Shown piece after piece: positions 28,807 to 38,147 of a DNA stretch of 64,000 nucleotides. The stretch covers positions 62,001 through 126,000 of the forward strand of contig NZ_CP015283.1 of assembly GCF_002094975.1 (NCBI RefSeq), given 5' to 3'. Position 1 is the stretch's first letter. The number at the start of each line of letters is the position of its first letter. The position numbers were made by a program, and so were the translations under genes. The notes under the pieces were generated by a model. It was not told where the DNA came from. It ran no database searches and saw only the letters and a program-made list of their open reading frames with translations. This stretch comes from Streptococcus salivarius (GTDB taxonomy: Bacteria > Bacillota > Bacilli > Lactobacillales > Streptococcaceae).

Positions 28807-28891
28807 ACTGTTCAATCTTTCTTATACTGGAATATTAGCCTTTACATTCTACCATAGATTGAGGTGCATGACAAATTAAGAACTCTAACAA

Positions 28892-31132
28892 TTATCGGAC
28901 AGTTTCACTTGACCACTTAAACCACCCCTTAAAACGGATAGCGCCGTTCTGGTCTGTTCGTAAAACCTTAATGTGACGTTTCTTAAAACGCTTCAAAGTT
29001 TCATCATTTGGATGTTTATAACGATTGTTCTCACCGGCTGAAACAAGTGCAAGGGAGGGATGCAGCTGGTCCAAAAAAGCTTCAGACGATGACCCTTTTG
29101 AACCGTGGTGTCCGGCTTTGAGGACACTGGCCTTTAAATTAGGATAGCTGACCATCAGTTCCTCCTCTCCTTCTTTTTCCAAATCACCAGTAAACAGAAA
29201 ACTGCTTCCTAATAGTTTTCCGTAAAGAACTATCGAATCATTGTTACCACCATCACCAATTTTATTTGGATAAAGAACCTGTAGCTTACTTCCCATCATG
29301 GGTAAGTTGTCTCCAGCCTTTAGAGTGCGAACTGGGCGTTTTAAAGTTCGAAGTCGTTTCACAAAACTAGGCTTAGTCAAAGCTCCTTGACTGACACAGA
29401 TTTCCTTAATCTTAAACCGCTTGGTCACTTCTTCCAAATCACCAATATGGTCTGTGTCCGTATGAGTCAGGACCAGATGGTCAATTTGAGACACTCCCCT
29501 AGCCTGTAGATAGGGAATCAAGGCTTTCTCCGCATTGCTCGTCTGACTAGCCTCTTGCCATTTTTCCTTTGAGCCGAAAGTCACCTTGCCACCCACATCA
29601 ATTAGGATGGTATCGCCTTTCATACTCCTCAGAAAAATACTATCTCCCTGACCAACGTCAACCATAGTCACCTCATTGGTTAAAGGATGTTTGACCCAGA
29701 CCATCAAAAGACTAAAAATCATCAAAAGACAAACCCTAAACTGGGGCTTTTTCCAAAAATCAAAGAGCATAACCAATACAGCTATCATCAAGCCAAACTG
29801 AAACAAACTAGGTTTCCCTAAAATCAAAGGCTGGCCTATCCAGGATTGTATCCAAGTCAAAAAGGTCTCCATCCATTCAAAAAGTGGGTTGATTTGAGAA
29901 AAGATTACTAGTCCTGAAAGGACAAAGAAGACCGTCAAGACAGGTAAGAGAAAGCTATCAAAGACTATCGAAAACATCGCCGTCAGAATTAAACTCACCG
30001 GTTGAAAGGTCCCATAATAGTAAGTTAGAAAGGGCAAAATCCCAAGACTCAATACCAAGCTCGTACAGATTGACTTTTTAAGAGATGACATCTCCTCAAA
30101 ATCAAACAAACACAACAAGAAGGCATAGGAACAACTTAAAACACCTCCCACTGTCAAAAGAAAATGAGGTAAAAAGAGAAACAATAAAAGCAAGGTTATA
30201 CCCATATTATCCAGTTTTTTAATACCAAACTCCGCCAACAAACTTTGAATCAAGGAACGTAGGACTGAAGCTGTCCAACCTGTCATTAAGCCATAGCATA
30301 AGGAAAAAGGCAGCAAGATAATTAATAGATAATCTTTAGGAAGGCCCAAGCGTAGGAGTCCATAGCGAAACCATCCCAGAAAAAAGCCGACTTGCATCCC
30401 TGAAAGTGCGAATAGATGAATAATACCTAAGCTTGTGTAAAGCTGACTCTGCTCATCAAACTCCTTATCCAAATACCCAAAGAGCAGGCCTGTCATATAG
30501 TGTCTCATAGGATTAGGAAAGTGCGTCTGGATATGAACCAATGCCCTCCTCCTCAGTTGATGGAAAAAAGCTAGGGGAGATAGAGATTTTTGAGGCACCA
30601 CATGGTCCAAGTGCTCAATCTGAGCCATTCGATAAATGCCTTGACTGGCTAGATAAGACTGATAATTAAACCCTTGAAAATTACGTTGACCAGTTGCTGG
30701 GGATAACTTTATTTTTCCTTTTAGTACTAGCGTTTGACTAGTAGTCTTAAAAAAATGCTGCTCCTTCTCATATTTGAGTCGGTAAAAGACCTGATAAGTT
30801 TGTCCCTTTGCCTTTCCAATAGCTGATAATTGCTCACCATTAACCGATAGCGTATCAGCAACCAGAGTCACCTGATTGATTTCAGCAGGAGCTTGTTTAT
30901 CTTGTATGCTAGCTCTGTGATGCAAGAATAAAAAATAAATCAAAAAGAACCCACCTACAAGCCCCACCAACTTTAGGGCTGCCTTATTCTTCCAATGATG
31001 CTTCAAAAAACATACTAAAAGAAAAGCAAAAGCCCCCATAGCATAAACATTAGTGACAAAAATCGTAAAATAAAGAGCAGCTATTAACAGAGCCAAGGAA
31101 AAAAGATTGATTGGAGCTTTTTTAAGCCACAT
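28892..31132 (-). CDS. comEC: DNA-uptake channel protein ComEC
   Basis: 746 residues. It forms the transmembrane channel that passes single-stranded DNA during natural transformation. An N-terminal OB-like outer domain, the Competence-domain spans (~220-480; LFALSGMQVGFFLGW) and a C-terminal metallo-beta-lactamase-like domain (~500-740; VDVGQGDSIFL, THTDTDHIGD, LKAGHHGS) are all present. It overlaps comEA by 11 bp, so the two form one late-competence operon. Confidence 0.95.
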   Translation of the reverse strand: MWLKKAPINLFSLALLIAALYFTIFVTNVYAMGAFAFLLVCFLKHHWKNKAALKLVGLVGGFFLIYFLFLHHRASIQDKQAPAEINQVTLVADTLSVNGEQLSAIGKAKGQTYQVFYRLKYEKEQHFFKTTSQTLVLKGKIKLSPATGQRNFQGFNYQSYLASQGIYRMAQIEHLDHVVPQKSLSPLAFFHQLRRRALVHIQTHFPNPMRHYMTGLLFGYLDKEFDEQSQLYTSLGIIHLFALSGMQVGFFLGWFRYGLLRLGLPKDYLLIILLPFSLCYGLMTGWTASVLRSLIQSLLAEFGIKKLDNMGITLLLLFLFLPHFLLTVGGVLSCSYAFLLCLFDFEEMSSLKKSICTSLVLSLGILPFLTYYYGTFQPVSLILTAMFSIVFDSFLLPVLTVFFVLSGLVIFSQINPLFEWMETFLTWIQSWIGQPLILGKPSLFQFGLMIAVLVMLFDFWKKPQFRVCLLMIFSLLMVWVKHPLTNEVTMVDVGQGDSIFLRSMKGDTILIDVGGKVTFGSKEKWQEASQTSNAEKALIPYLQARGVSQIDHLVLTHTDTDHIGDLEEVTKRFKIKEICVSQGALTKPSFVKRLRTLKRPVRTLKAGDNLPMMGSKLQVLYPNKIGDGGNNDSIVLYGKLLGSSFLFTGDLEKEGEEELMVSYPNLKASVLKAGHHGSKGSSSEAFLDQLHPSLALVSAGENNRYKHPNDETLKRFKKRHIKVLRTDQNGAIRFKGWFKWSSETVR

Positions 31133-31820
31133 AGAGGGACTCTCTGATTTTATCTAAAGTTTTATCACCAATTCCTGAGACATTTTTCAAGTCATCTACG
31201 GATTGAAAGCCTCCATGACTTTCACGATAGGCAATGATATCCTCTGCCCGCTTAGCTCCAATTCCAGAAATAGTTTGCAACTCCTCTGAGGTTGCTGTAT
31301 TTAAGTTAATTTTGCCATCCTTAGCACTAGTTTGCCCTCCTTTGTCAGAGACCTGACCAGTTCCTGATTGACCAAGAACAGAGAGGTTTTCATCCTTAGT
31401 TGCCACATAGATAACCTCTTCGTCCGACAGACTTGCGGCTAAATTAACACTCTTAGCATCCGCATCCTCAGTCATTCCCCCAGCAGCTTTGATGGCATCA
31501 GTCACCCTAGCGCTTGCTTTTAAGGTATAAACACCTGGATTAGCCACAGCCCCCTTAACATCTACCGTTACTTTTAACTTATCCTTTTCACTTCCTTCAG
31601 TCTTTGACTGGGAAGACGCCTCAGAAAGAGACTGTGAGCTTTGTTTGGAGGAGGAGGAGGTTGACAAAGCTGTCACATCTGTATAAGACGTCTCCGCCTC
31701 CATGCTGTTGCCGGCACCATAAGTCATCCATAGGAAGAAGCAAAAAATCACCATCAGTACAGCAATAACACTCACAAACAGACAATTATCTTTGACATAG
31801 GCTAGAATCTTTTCCTTCAC
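31122..31820 (-). CDS. comEA: Competence DNA receptor ComEA
   Basis: 232 residues from GTG 31820 with AAGGAG upstream. One membrane span (~15-35) and a Ser-rich stalk are followed by an SLBB-like domain (~85-150; VDVKGAVANPGVYTL). Two helix-hairpin-helix motifs lie at the C-terminus (~170-232; INLNTATSEELQTISGIGAKRAEDII). It binds incoming double-stranded DNA at the cell surface. Expression should depend on the alternative sigma factor ComX through the combox upstream. Confidence 0.95.
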   Translation of the reverse strand: MKEKILAYVKDNCLFVSVIAVLMVIFCFFLWMTYGAGNSMEAETSYTDVTALSTSSSSKQSSQSLSEASSQSKTEGSEKDKLKVTVDVKGAVANPGVYTLKASARVTDAIKAAGGMTEDADAKSVNLAASLSDEEVIYVATKDENLSVLGQSGTGQVSDKGGQTSAKDGKINLNTATSEELQTISGIGAKRAEDIIAYRESHGGFQSVDDLKNVSGIGDKTLDKIRESLYVA

Positions 31821-31852
31821 GCTATTCTCCTTAATTGATATATTTTCTTTCT

Positions 31853-31866
31853 TATTCGTAAAAAAT
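31853..31866 (-). promoter_or_regulatory. ComX-dependent promoter (combox) of comEA-comEC
   Basis: TTTTTTACGAATA on the minus strand contains the exact cin-box TACGAATA (31853-31860) preceded by a T-run, 33 bp before the comEA start. This is the late-competence promoter of streptococci. Confidence 0.9.
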
Positions 31867-31887
31867 TTGAAAAATATATCAAAAAGT

Positions 31888-31922
31888 AAAAAAACTCCAT
31901 CAGATCTATGTCTGACAGAGTT
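31888..31922 (-). terminator. Terminator after plsC
   Basis: AACTCTGTCAGA-CATAGA-TCTGATGGAGTT followed by seven T on the minus strand. Confidence 0.85.
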
Positions 31923-31928
31923 ATTAGC

Positions 31929-32684
31929 TTATTTCTGCGTTTCTTTGGCACGGTGTTTTTCAGGGTTCCAAACAAAGCTAGCTACATATGAGAAAGCCAT
32001 GGTCAAAAGCACTGCAATAATAGCCACAAGACCGAGAGGTACACGGTAAATATAAGTGAATGGGTTTGGTTTCTTGCCTGTTTGATAGCTCAAAGCTTCT
32101 TCATCGAGACGAGCAAATTCAGACTGGATACGACGAGCAACCTCTTGAATATTTTCGTCATTCAAACGCTTCAAATCTGAAATATCAATAGGATTACCAT
32201 AGTTCATATCCACACGTTCACCCGTTAAGAGACCCTTGAGCTCACGAGGGCCTTGATAGACAACTGGCATAATCTTAACCTTGGCCATTTTAGCGATAAC
32301 CGCAACCCCACCCTTAACATCAGAAGAATGACGGCTACCACTTGGGAACATAATCAAACTACGATTACTCTTCTTAAGCATGTTAACAGGGTACTTGATA
32401 GCTTCTTGACCAGGATTTTCACGGTCAATTGGAAAGGCACCACACATGCGGATCCACCAACCAAAGATACGGCTCTTAAAGAGTTCTTTCTTAGCCATGA
32501 AAATAAACTGCTTAGGACGGGCTGAAAAAGCCATATAAACAGGGTCCCACCAAGTTCGGTGCGGAGCAACCAAGATATAGTTTTCATCCTTGTTCAATAA
32601 TTTATCGCGATTGTGATAATGGGCATTACCATTGATAATCCATAGAAGGAAGACAACAAGCCCACGTAAATAAGCGTAAAACAC
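31929..32684 (-). CDS. plsC: 1-acyl-sn-glycerol-3-phosphate acyltransferase
   Basis: 251 residues, starting at GTG 32684 with GAGGT upstream. The catalytic HRTWWD motif (HX4D, ~42-47), the FPSGSRHS block and the MPVVYQG block mark the LPLAT family. It acylates lysophosphatidate in membrane lipid synthesis. N-terminal membrane segment ~1-20 and C-terminal spans ~215-240. It sits next to comEA as in other streptococci, but is separated from it by a terminator and the combox. Confidence 0.93.
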   Translation of the reverse strand: MFYAYLRGLVVFLLWIINGNAHYHNRDKLLNKDENYILVAPHRTWWDPVYMAFSARPKQFIFMAKKELFKSRIFGWWIRMCGAFPIDRENPGQEAIKYPVNMLKKSNRSLIMFPSGSRHSSDVKGGVAVIAKMAKVKIMPVVYQGPRELKGLLTGERVDMNYGNPIDISDLKRLNDENIQEVARRIQSEFARLDEEALSYQTGKKPNPFTYIYRVPLGLVAIIAVLLTMAFSYVASFVWNPEKHRAKETQK

Positions 32685-32801
32685 GTTTTTACCTCTTTTT
32701 CTACAAGTTTTTTACTATTATACCAAAAAAAGGAGATCTTTTTTCATCGAATTTCTTTGTAAACTATTGAAAATGGTGTGGCACTTTCCAATGGTTTGAG
32801 C

Positions 32802-32813
32802 TATAATGTAGCT
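32802..32813 (+). promoter_or_regulatory. Consensus -10 box abutting the pgdA start codon
   Basis: TATAAT at 32802-32807, six bases, then ATG 32814. The -35 candidate TTTCCA lies 17-18 bp upstream (32785-32790 region). No Shine-Dalgarno can fit. Confidence 0.55.
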
Positions 32814-33749
32814 ATGATAAAAAGTATTAAGATTACAGGGGAAAATCGAAAGGCACTTAATATTTGCCTCATTATTGCAAACTTGGCTGTTTTGGCTATC
32901 CTAGGCTTTGTCCTATTCCAACGCCATAACACGAAATCTGAACAAGTAGCCAAGGCTGAAAAGACTGAACAAGTCGCTAATAGCGCAAGTTCAGCTTCAG
33001 AAAAACCTAAGGAAGAAGATAAAACACAACTCAAGAAAGGTAGTAACCACAGCATTGCAGCTTCTGACTATGCTTACGATGTTACTGCTGTGAATAATAC
33101 TATTCGAGGCAAGTCTCAGGATATCGACGACAAGGTAGTCTTTTTAACGTTTGACGATGGGATTGATCCAACACTGACCCCACAAGTCATGAGTATTTTG
33201 AAAGAATATGGTGTTCATGCCACATTCTTCCACATTGGTTACACCATTACACAAGAAAATGCGGACATCCTCAAACGCCAAATTACAGAAGGACATGCGA
33301 TTGCCAACCATAGCCTCAGCCATAACTTTAATCTCCTTTATCCAGGACGTGTTCCTAATCAAAGTCAGATTGTTTCTGAGGTTAACCAAACCATGGCTAA
33401 TTTCCAAGCCATCCTAGGTAAAGACTTCAAGACAAGAATCTTCCGTTATCCTGGTGGTCATATGTCATGGCAAGGTCTAGAAAGTACTGACCAAGCTCTC
33501 GCCAAGGAAGGTGTCCAGTGGATTGATTGGAACATGCTTTGTGGTGATGCAGAACCAGCCTCTGTTCGCCCAACGACATCTGAAAGCATGATGGCCTACT
33601 TGGATGGTTCACAAAAATATTTCCCTGAGAGTCATGTTAAGGTTGTCCTTATGCACGACACTGCTGGTAAGGAACTCACAGTTCAGACCCTTCCACAAAT
33701 CATCGAATACTTCAAAGATCAAGGCTACACCTTTGGTGTCCTGGAGTAA
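32814..33749 (+). CDS. pgdA: Polysaccharide (peptidoglycan) deacetylase
   Basis: 311 residues from ATG 32814; an upstream TTG-start extension has no support. One membrane span (~12-34) anchors an extracellular NodB domain with TFDDG (~105-109, metal Asp), HSLSHN (metal His pair), RYPGGH and the late VLMHD. PgdA removes acetyl groups from GlcNAc in peptidoglycan and lowers lysozyme sensitivity. It is shorter than the pneumococcal PgdA because the N-terminal extra domain is missing, so another wall polysaccharide substrate is possible. Likely leaderless. Confidence 0.88.
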   Translation: MIKSIKITGENRKALNICLIIANLAVLAILGFVLFQRHNTKSEQVAKAEKTEQVANSASSASEKPKEEDKTQLKKGSNHSIAASDYAYDVTAVNNTIRGKSQDIDDKVVFLTFDDGIDPTLTPQVMSILKEYGVHATFFHIGYTITQENADILKRQITEGHAIANHSLSHNFNLLYPGRVPNQSQIVSEVNQTMANFQAILGKDFKTRIFRYPGGHMSWQGLESTDQALAKEGVQWIDWNMLCGDAEPASVRPTTSESMMAYLDGSQKYFPESHVKVVLMHDTAGKELTVQTLPQIIEYFKDQGYTFGVLE

Positions 33750-33756
33750 TCACTCA

Positions 33757-33785
33757 CAACAGTTCCTTTGGGAGCTGTTTTTTGT
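33757..33785 (+). terminator. Terminator after pgdA
   Basis: AACAGTTCC and GGAGCTGTT pair around a short loop (one mismatch), followed by six T; it abuts the trmN6 promoter. Confidence 0.65.
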
Positions 33786-33798
33786 TACAATAAAAGCT
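33786..33798 (+). promoter_or_regulatory. -10 box abutting the trmN6 start codon
   Basis: TACAAT at 33786-33791, then seven bases to ATG 33799; no Shine-Dalgarno sequence. Confidence 0.5.
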
Positions 33799-34563
33799 AT
33801 GACAAATCCAATTTTAAAAGATGGAGAACGCATTGACCAACTCTTCTCCACAGATGTAAAAATCATTCAAAATAAGGAGGTTTTCAGCTATTCTATCGAC
33901 AGTGTCCTCCTCTCGCGATTCCCAAAAATTCCAAAGAAGGGGTTAATCGTCGACCTCTGTTCGGGAAATGGTGCCGTTGGCCTCTTTGCTAGTACACGCA
34001 CTGAGGCACCAATTACCTTGGTTGAGCTACAAGAACGTCTGGCTGACATGGCCAAACGTTCCGTCACTCTCAACCAACTAGAGGACCAGGTGACTGTGGT
34101 TAATGACGACCTGAAAAATTTGCTTGACCATGCTCCACGATCTCAGGTGGACCTTATTCTCTGTAACCCACCTTACTTTAAGGCGACAGAAACATCCAAG
34201 AAGAATCTGTCCGAGCACTACCTCTTGGCCCGTCACGAAATCACAACCAATCTAGAGGAAATTTGCCAGGTCGCTCGTCATGCCCTCAAATCTAACGGAC
34301 GTATTGCCATGGTGCATCGTCCTGACCGCTTTTTGGATATCATCGATACTATGCGCCAGTATAATCTAGCGCCTAAACGCATCCAGTTTATTTATCCTAA
34401 GATGGGACGTGAGGCAAATATGCTCCTGATTGAAGCCATTAAAGACGGCTCGACAGATGGCTTGAAAATCCTTCCGCCTCTCTTTGTGCATAAGGAAAAT
34501 GGCGACTATACCGACGAAATCTTTGAGATTTACTTTGGAAAAAAGACTGAGGGTGAGTCCTAG
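33799..34563 (+). CDS. trmN6: tRNA1(Val) adenine-37 N6-methyltransferase family protein
   Basis: 254 residues from ATG 33799; an in-frame ORF extension back into pgdA is spurious. VDLCSGNGAVGLF is the SAM-binding loop, LVELQ the acidic strand-2 motif and LILCNPPYF the N6-adenine catalytic NPPY motif. Together with the N-terminal block LFSTDVKIIQNKEVFSYSIDSVLL they identify the YfiC/YabB family, which methylates A37 of tRNA-Val in E. coli. Its stop is 3 bp from the next start, so it is cotranscribed with the GIY-YIG gene, a pairing also seen in Bacillus (yabB-yazA). Confidence 0.9.
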   Translation: MTNPILKDGERIDQLFSTDVKIIQNKEVFSYSIDSVLLSRFPKIPKKGLIVDLCSGNGAVGLFASTRTEAPITLVELQERLADMAKRSVTLNQLEDQVTVVNDDLKNLLDHAPRSQVDLILCNPPYFKATETSKKNLSEHYLLARHEITTNLEEICQVARHALKSNGRIAMVHRPDRFLDIIDTMRQYNLAPKRIQFIYPKMGREANMLLIEAIKDGSTDGLKILPPLFVHKENGDYTDEIFEIYFGKKTEGES

Positions 34564-34566
34564 ACG

Positions 34567-34836
34567 ATGACAGAAAAGGATAACAAGGCCTACATGTATG
34601 TGGTTGAGTGTGCCGATGGCACCCTCTATACAGGCTATACCACAGACGTCGAACGCCGCCTCAAAACCCATAATGCAGGCAAAGGCGCCAAGTATACCAG
34701 AGCCCGCCTACCAGTTAAACTCCTCTATTCAGAAGTCTTTGACAGCAAGCCTGAAGCCATGAGCGCCGAAGCACTCTTTAAGAGAAAAAGCCGAGAGAAA
34801 AAACTAGCCTATATCAAAGAACACACGGAAAAATAA
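34567..34836 (+). CDS. GIY-YIG domain protein (YazA/UPF0213)
   Basis: 89 residues, the whole protein being one GIY-YIG fold: [28 protein letters not shown] contains the two conserved Tyr motifs and the catalytic Arg. The conserved Glu is in the [14 protein letters not shown] segment. Small UPF0213 members are candidate nucleases of unknown substrate. It is translationally coupled to trmN6. Confidence 0.88.
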   Translation: MTEKDNKAYMYVVECADGTLYTGYTTDVERRLKTHNAGKGAKYTRARLPVKLLYSEVFDSKPEAMSAEALFKRKSREKKLAYIKEHTEK

Positions 34837-34849
34837 CCGTGTGTTTTTA
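34821..34849 (+). terminator. Terminator of the trmN6 operon
   Basis: ACACACGG-AAAAATAA-CCGTGTGT plus T-run; its left arm overlaps the end of the GIY-YIG gene. Confidence 0.85.
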
Positions 34850-34927
34850 TTTGAAAAAAACATCAAAAATAGCGCAAAAAACTCTTCTTGTGTTATACTG
34901 TAATTGAGATTTTTTAAATTTTTGGTG

Positions 34928-36095
34928 TTAGAACTGTTGCCTCAGTCCTAGCACTTTTTCTTTGTCGTATTCTTGGTGTGTTGCGAGAATTTTGTAAATG
35001 ATACGAAGTAGCTTATGTGCGCAATCAATGACGGCTTTCATCTTACTTCCTCTTTGGGAAATTTTGCTATAAAAAGATGAAAACGCATTGTCTTTAGAGT
35101 GAGCCGCAATCAATCCCGACATGGTCAAAGCCTGTTTGATATATCGATTTCCTTGCGTGATATGTGAGGATTTTTTAATGCCAGCACTTTCATAAGATCC
35201 TGGGCAGAGCCCAGCCCAAGAAGCTAAGTGTGCGTCCGATTGAAAAGCCTTCACATCTGGTCCAATCTCAGCTAAAATAGTGGCTGCACAAGTTTCACTC
35301 ACACCAGGAATCATTTGAAGTAATCTATTTTCTTCAGGGAAACTCCTTTTCGATATAAGCTATTATTTCACTCCTTAATTTATTCATGAGTTTTTGATAC
35401 AATTGATATTCTTCTAGGCTTTGCTCCAAGAGAAATCGATCCTCCAGTGACAACTTCCCATTCATGGCCTCCATTAATTCTTCGGGACTTGCTTTGACAT
35501 GCTTGTGAATACAAGCTGTCACATTGTCATAATCAATGAGTTCCCCATTGATAAAGAGCGTTAAAAGAGACTGTCCTGTCTTAGAGAAGATATCAGAAAG
35601 ATAGCTGGTTAGTTTGATATTAGCACGTTGTAAGAGGTTATGAATCTCATTCTTTATTTGAGTTTGACGTTGTTTGTAAGAACGTAACCTACGAGTGAGT
35701 AAACGTAACTGCATCACTTCAGGGCTTGGAATGTAAGATGGCTCAATAAGTCCACAACGTCCGAGCTGTGCAATCCATTCGGCATCTTTCATGTCTGTTT
35801 TTCGACCAGGCACATTCTTAATATGTTGGGGGTTAGCTAATATCAAATTGAGTTCTGAGTCTGAGAATATATTAAAGAGTGGTACCCAATATTGGCCAGT
35901 GCTTTCAAAAAAGACATGTGTGACGTGATTTTCCAATAACCAATCTAAGGCGTTTTGGAGAGCTATAGTTGTTGTACCAAATTTTTTCTGAATCTTTTTA
36001 GGTTTATTGCTTTCTAGTGGACCATCTAGAATACAACAAACGATAGACTTTTGGTGGACATCAATTCCACAACAAGTTTCAATCATAACTTCCAT
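34928..36095 (-). pseudogene. IS110-family DEDD transposase, split by a +1 frameshift
   Basis: The 5' frame (36095-35334, 253 residues) has the RuvC-like N-terminal domain: CGIDVHQKSIVCCILDG with the first Asp, VFFESTGQYW, and KTDMKDAEWIAQLG. It ends at TGA in TTTCCCTGA. The +1 frame then reads PEENRLLQMIPGVSETCAATILAEIGPDV and continues to 34928 with the C-terminal Tnp_IS110 (transposase_20) domain. Joined, it would be ~390 residues, the normal family length, so only one base offset separates it from an intact gene. A CCC.TGA site could also support programmed +1 shifting, but a simple mutation is more likely. Confidence 0.85.
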
Positions 36096-36300
36096 TACAA
36101 AAACCTCCTGTTAACTATTGAACAATAGAACAAGAGGATATTAGTAATTTTATTTTCATGCTCAAGGCATATTCGAGTTATCTCATGACTCTTGTTCATC
36201 CAGTTTTTGATACAGGCTAGGCAAAGCCCTATTAAAGACAACGGATTGGTATTGTTCACCTTCATTATAAGCCGAACTTTCTTTTCTGTCATGAGTTAGC
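36096..36300 (-). ncRNA. Candidate bridge RNA region of the IS110 element
   Basis: In IS110-family elements a structured RNA from the non-coding end upstream of the transposase guides target and donor recognition. The ~200 bp before the transposase ATG are non-coding by composition and include a TTATAATG promoter-like box (around 36263-36270). The boundaries and loops are not worked out here. Confidence 0.4.
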
Positions 36301-36332
36301 AGGCTAAGCCTGCTTAGAGTTTTTGATATTGG

Positions 36333-36361
36333 AAAACGCTCTATTTTCATAGAGCGTTTTC
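36333..36361 (-). terminator. Terminator after cshA
   Basis: GAAAACGCTCTA-TGAAAA-TAGAGCGTTTTC, a long perfect stem immediately behind the cshA stop. Confidence 0.85.
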
Positions 36362-36366
36362 ATTGT

Positions 36367-37953
36367 TTATTTATCACCCTTGTTACGGATAACAAAGCCG
36401 TTTTTCTTTTCGCTTGAGGTACGGTGTGGGCGTTTGTTGCCACGGTTTTCGAAGTCACGGCTATTCTTCTTAGACTTGCGTTTGAAGTCACGACGACCAC
36501 CGTCTCGGTCATCGCGGTTACGGTCGCCACGGTATCCACCACGACGGTTGTTATCGCGACCACGGTTGCCACGGCCACCTTTGCCGCCTTTACCACCAAA
36601 GCCACCACCTGATGGTTTGAATGGCAATGGTTTTTCACGGGCAATTTCCACTTCTGGCATTGTCTCTGGGTCTTGAACGGTCAAGCTCAAGATGTAAAGT
36701 GCCAATTCTTCAGGAGTGAATTCTTGAGCCAATTTAACCGCATCACCCTTGAACTTGTCAAAGTTAGAACGGATAGCTTCATCCGCAAAGTCGCGTTCAA
36801 TTTTCTTAAGAGCAACTTTCTTCTTAGCTTGGAAGGCTTCTTGAGCTGTTGGTGGCTTAAGACCTTTCATGCGTTTCTTAGTCAAGTTTTCGATAATTCC
36901 CAAGTAACCCATTTCATTTGGTGCTACGAAAGTAATAGATTGACCTGATTGGCCTGCACGTCCTGTACGTCCAATACGGTGAACGTAGCTTTCTGGATCT
37001 TGTGGAATATCGTAGTTGTAAACGTGAGTGACACCCGAAATGTCAAGACCACGCGCCGCAACGTCTGTCGCAACCAAGATATCGATTTGGTCGTTCTTGA
37101 AGTCACGGATAACACGAAGACGCTTGTTTTGGTCAAGGTCACCGTGGATACCTTCTGCACGGAAACCACGAAGTTTCAAACCACGTGTCAACTCATCCAC
37201 ACGACGTTTGGTACGACCAAAGACAATTGACAATTCTGGTTGGTCAACGTCCATAAGGCGAGTCATGGTATCAAACTTCTCTTGTTCCTTCACTCGGATA
37301 AAGTATTGGTCAACGTTAACATTGGTCAATTCTTTAGCCTTGATTTTCACATGCTCAGGGTCCTTCATGAACTGCACACCAATACGTTTGATGGCATCAG
37401 GCATAGTTGCTGAGAAAAGGAGAGTTTGACGTTCTTCTGGTACTCGGCTAATGATAGCTTCAATATCTTCAAGGAAGCCCATGTTAAGCATTTCATCCGC
37501 TTCATCCAAAATCAAAGTCTCGATGTTATTGAGTTTAAGAGCCTTACGTTTGATAAGGTCAAGGAGACGACCTGGTGTTCCTACAACGATGTGAGCACCT
37601 GAACGGAGGGCCTTGATTTGTTTTTCAATGCTAGAACCACCGTAGACTGAGCGAACTTTAACGCCTTTGTCACGACCAAAACGGAAAAGCTCTTCTTGAG
37701 ATTGCACTGCCAACTCACGTGTTGGGGCAATAACAAGGGCTTGGATTGTATTTTCTTCTGTACGAATTTTATCTAGGGTAGGCAAACCAAAGGCAGCTGT
37801 TTTACCAGTACCAGTTTGGGCCTGACCGATAACATCCTTACCTTCAAGAGCGAGTGGAATTGTCAACTCTTGGATAGGTGATGGTTTTTCAAAACCGGCA
37901 GCTACAACAGCTGATTGGATGTCTTCTGATAGGTTTAAATCTGTAAATTTCAA
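36367..37953 (-). CDS. cshA: DEAD-box RNA helicase
   Basis: 528 residues. All DEAD motifs are visible in order: Q motif (KPSPIQE), AQTGTGKT, PTRELA, TPGR, DEAD, SAT, then HRIGRTGR in the second RecA domain. After ~residue 440 a Gly/Arg/Asp/Asn-rich tail (KGGRGNRGRDNNRRGGYRG...) provides unspecific RNA binding. CshA-type helicases unwind mRNA and ribosomal RNA, act with the RNA degradosome and help in the cold. The 190-bp leader up to corA shows a possible weak hairpin only. Confidence 0.95.
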   Translation of the reverse strand: MKFTDLNLSEDIQSAVVAAGFEKPSPIQELTIPLALEGKDVIGQAQTGTGKTAAFGLPTLDKIRTEENTIQALVIAPTRELAVQSQEELFRFGRDKGVKVRSVYGGSSIEKQIKALRSGAHIVVGTPGRLLDLIKRKALKLNNIETLILDEADEMLNMGFLEDIEAIISRVPEERQTLLFSATMPDAIKRIGVQFMKDPEHVKIKAKELTNVNVDQYFIRVKEQEKFDTMTRLMDVDQPELSIVFGRTKRRVDELTRGLKLRGFRAEGIHGDLDQNKRLRVIRDFKNDQIDILVATDVAARGLDISGVTHVYNYDIPQDPESYVHRIGRTGRAGQSGQSITFVAPNEMGYLGIIENLTKKRMKGLKPPTAQEAFQAKKKVALKKIERDFADEAIRSNFDKFKGDAVKLAQEFTPEELALYILSLTVQDPETMPEVEIAREKPLPFKPSGGGFGGKGGKGGRGNRGRDNNRRGGYRGDRNRDDRDGGRRDFKRKSKKNSRDFENRGNKRPHRTSSEKKNGFVIRNKGDK

Positions 37954-38099
37954 AGTATTCTTCTTTCTATTTGAAGGCGGTGCGAAGCCACCTTATGAGA
38001 CTTGGTTGTGTAGTAGATTAACTACCTGTATTTAATAGTCGTTTATTTTAACAACTCATCTAGTCTATCATATTTAGAAATAAAAAGACAGAAAATAAC

Positions 38100-38134
38100 G
38101 TTTTAAAACCGCCTCCAATTTGAGAAGACGGTTT
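38100..38134 (-). terminator. Terminator after corA
   Basis: AAACCGTCTTC and GGAGGCGGTTT pair (with G-U pairs) around a 7-nt loop, followed by T-run on the minus strand. Confidence 0.75.
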
Positions 38135-38147
38135 CACTCACTAATTA

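Larger units (their letters stand above)
34880..36316 (-). mobile_element. IS110-family insertion sequence (bounds approximate)
   Basis: A DEDD-type transposase reading frame (34928-36095) with a ~200-bp non-coding 5' region sits between the trmN6 operon terminator and the cshA terminator. IS110 elements have no terminal inverted repeats and make no clear target duplication, so the ends cannot be fixed from one copy. The coordinates given are the outer limits set by the neighbouring terminators. Confidence 0.75.

Noticed and set aside
36095..36292. 65-codon minus-strand ORF upstream of the IS110 transposase
   Set aside because: It lies in the non-coding end of the element, has no ribosome site, and its composition fits a structured RNA better than a protein.
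36380..36676. Arg/Pro-rich plus-strand ORF opposite the end of cshA
   Set aside because: It is the antisense shadow of the Gly/Arg-rich helicase tail.
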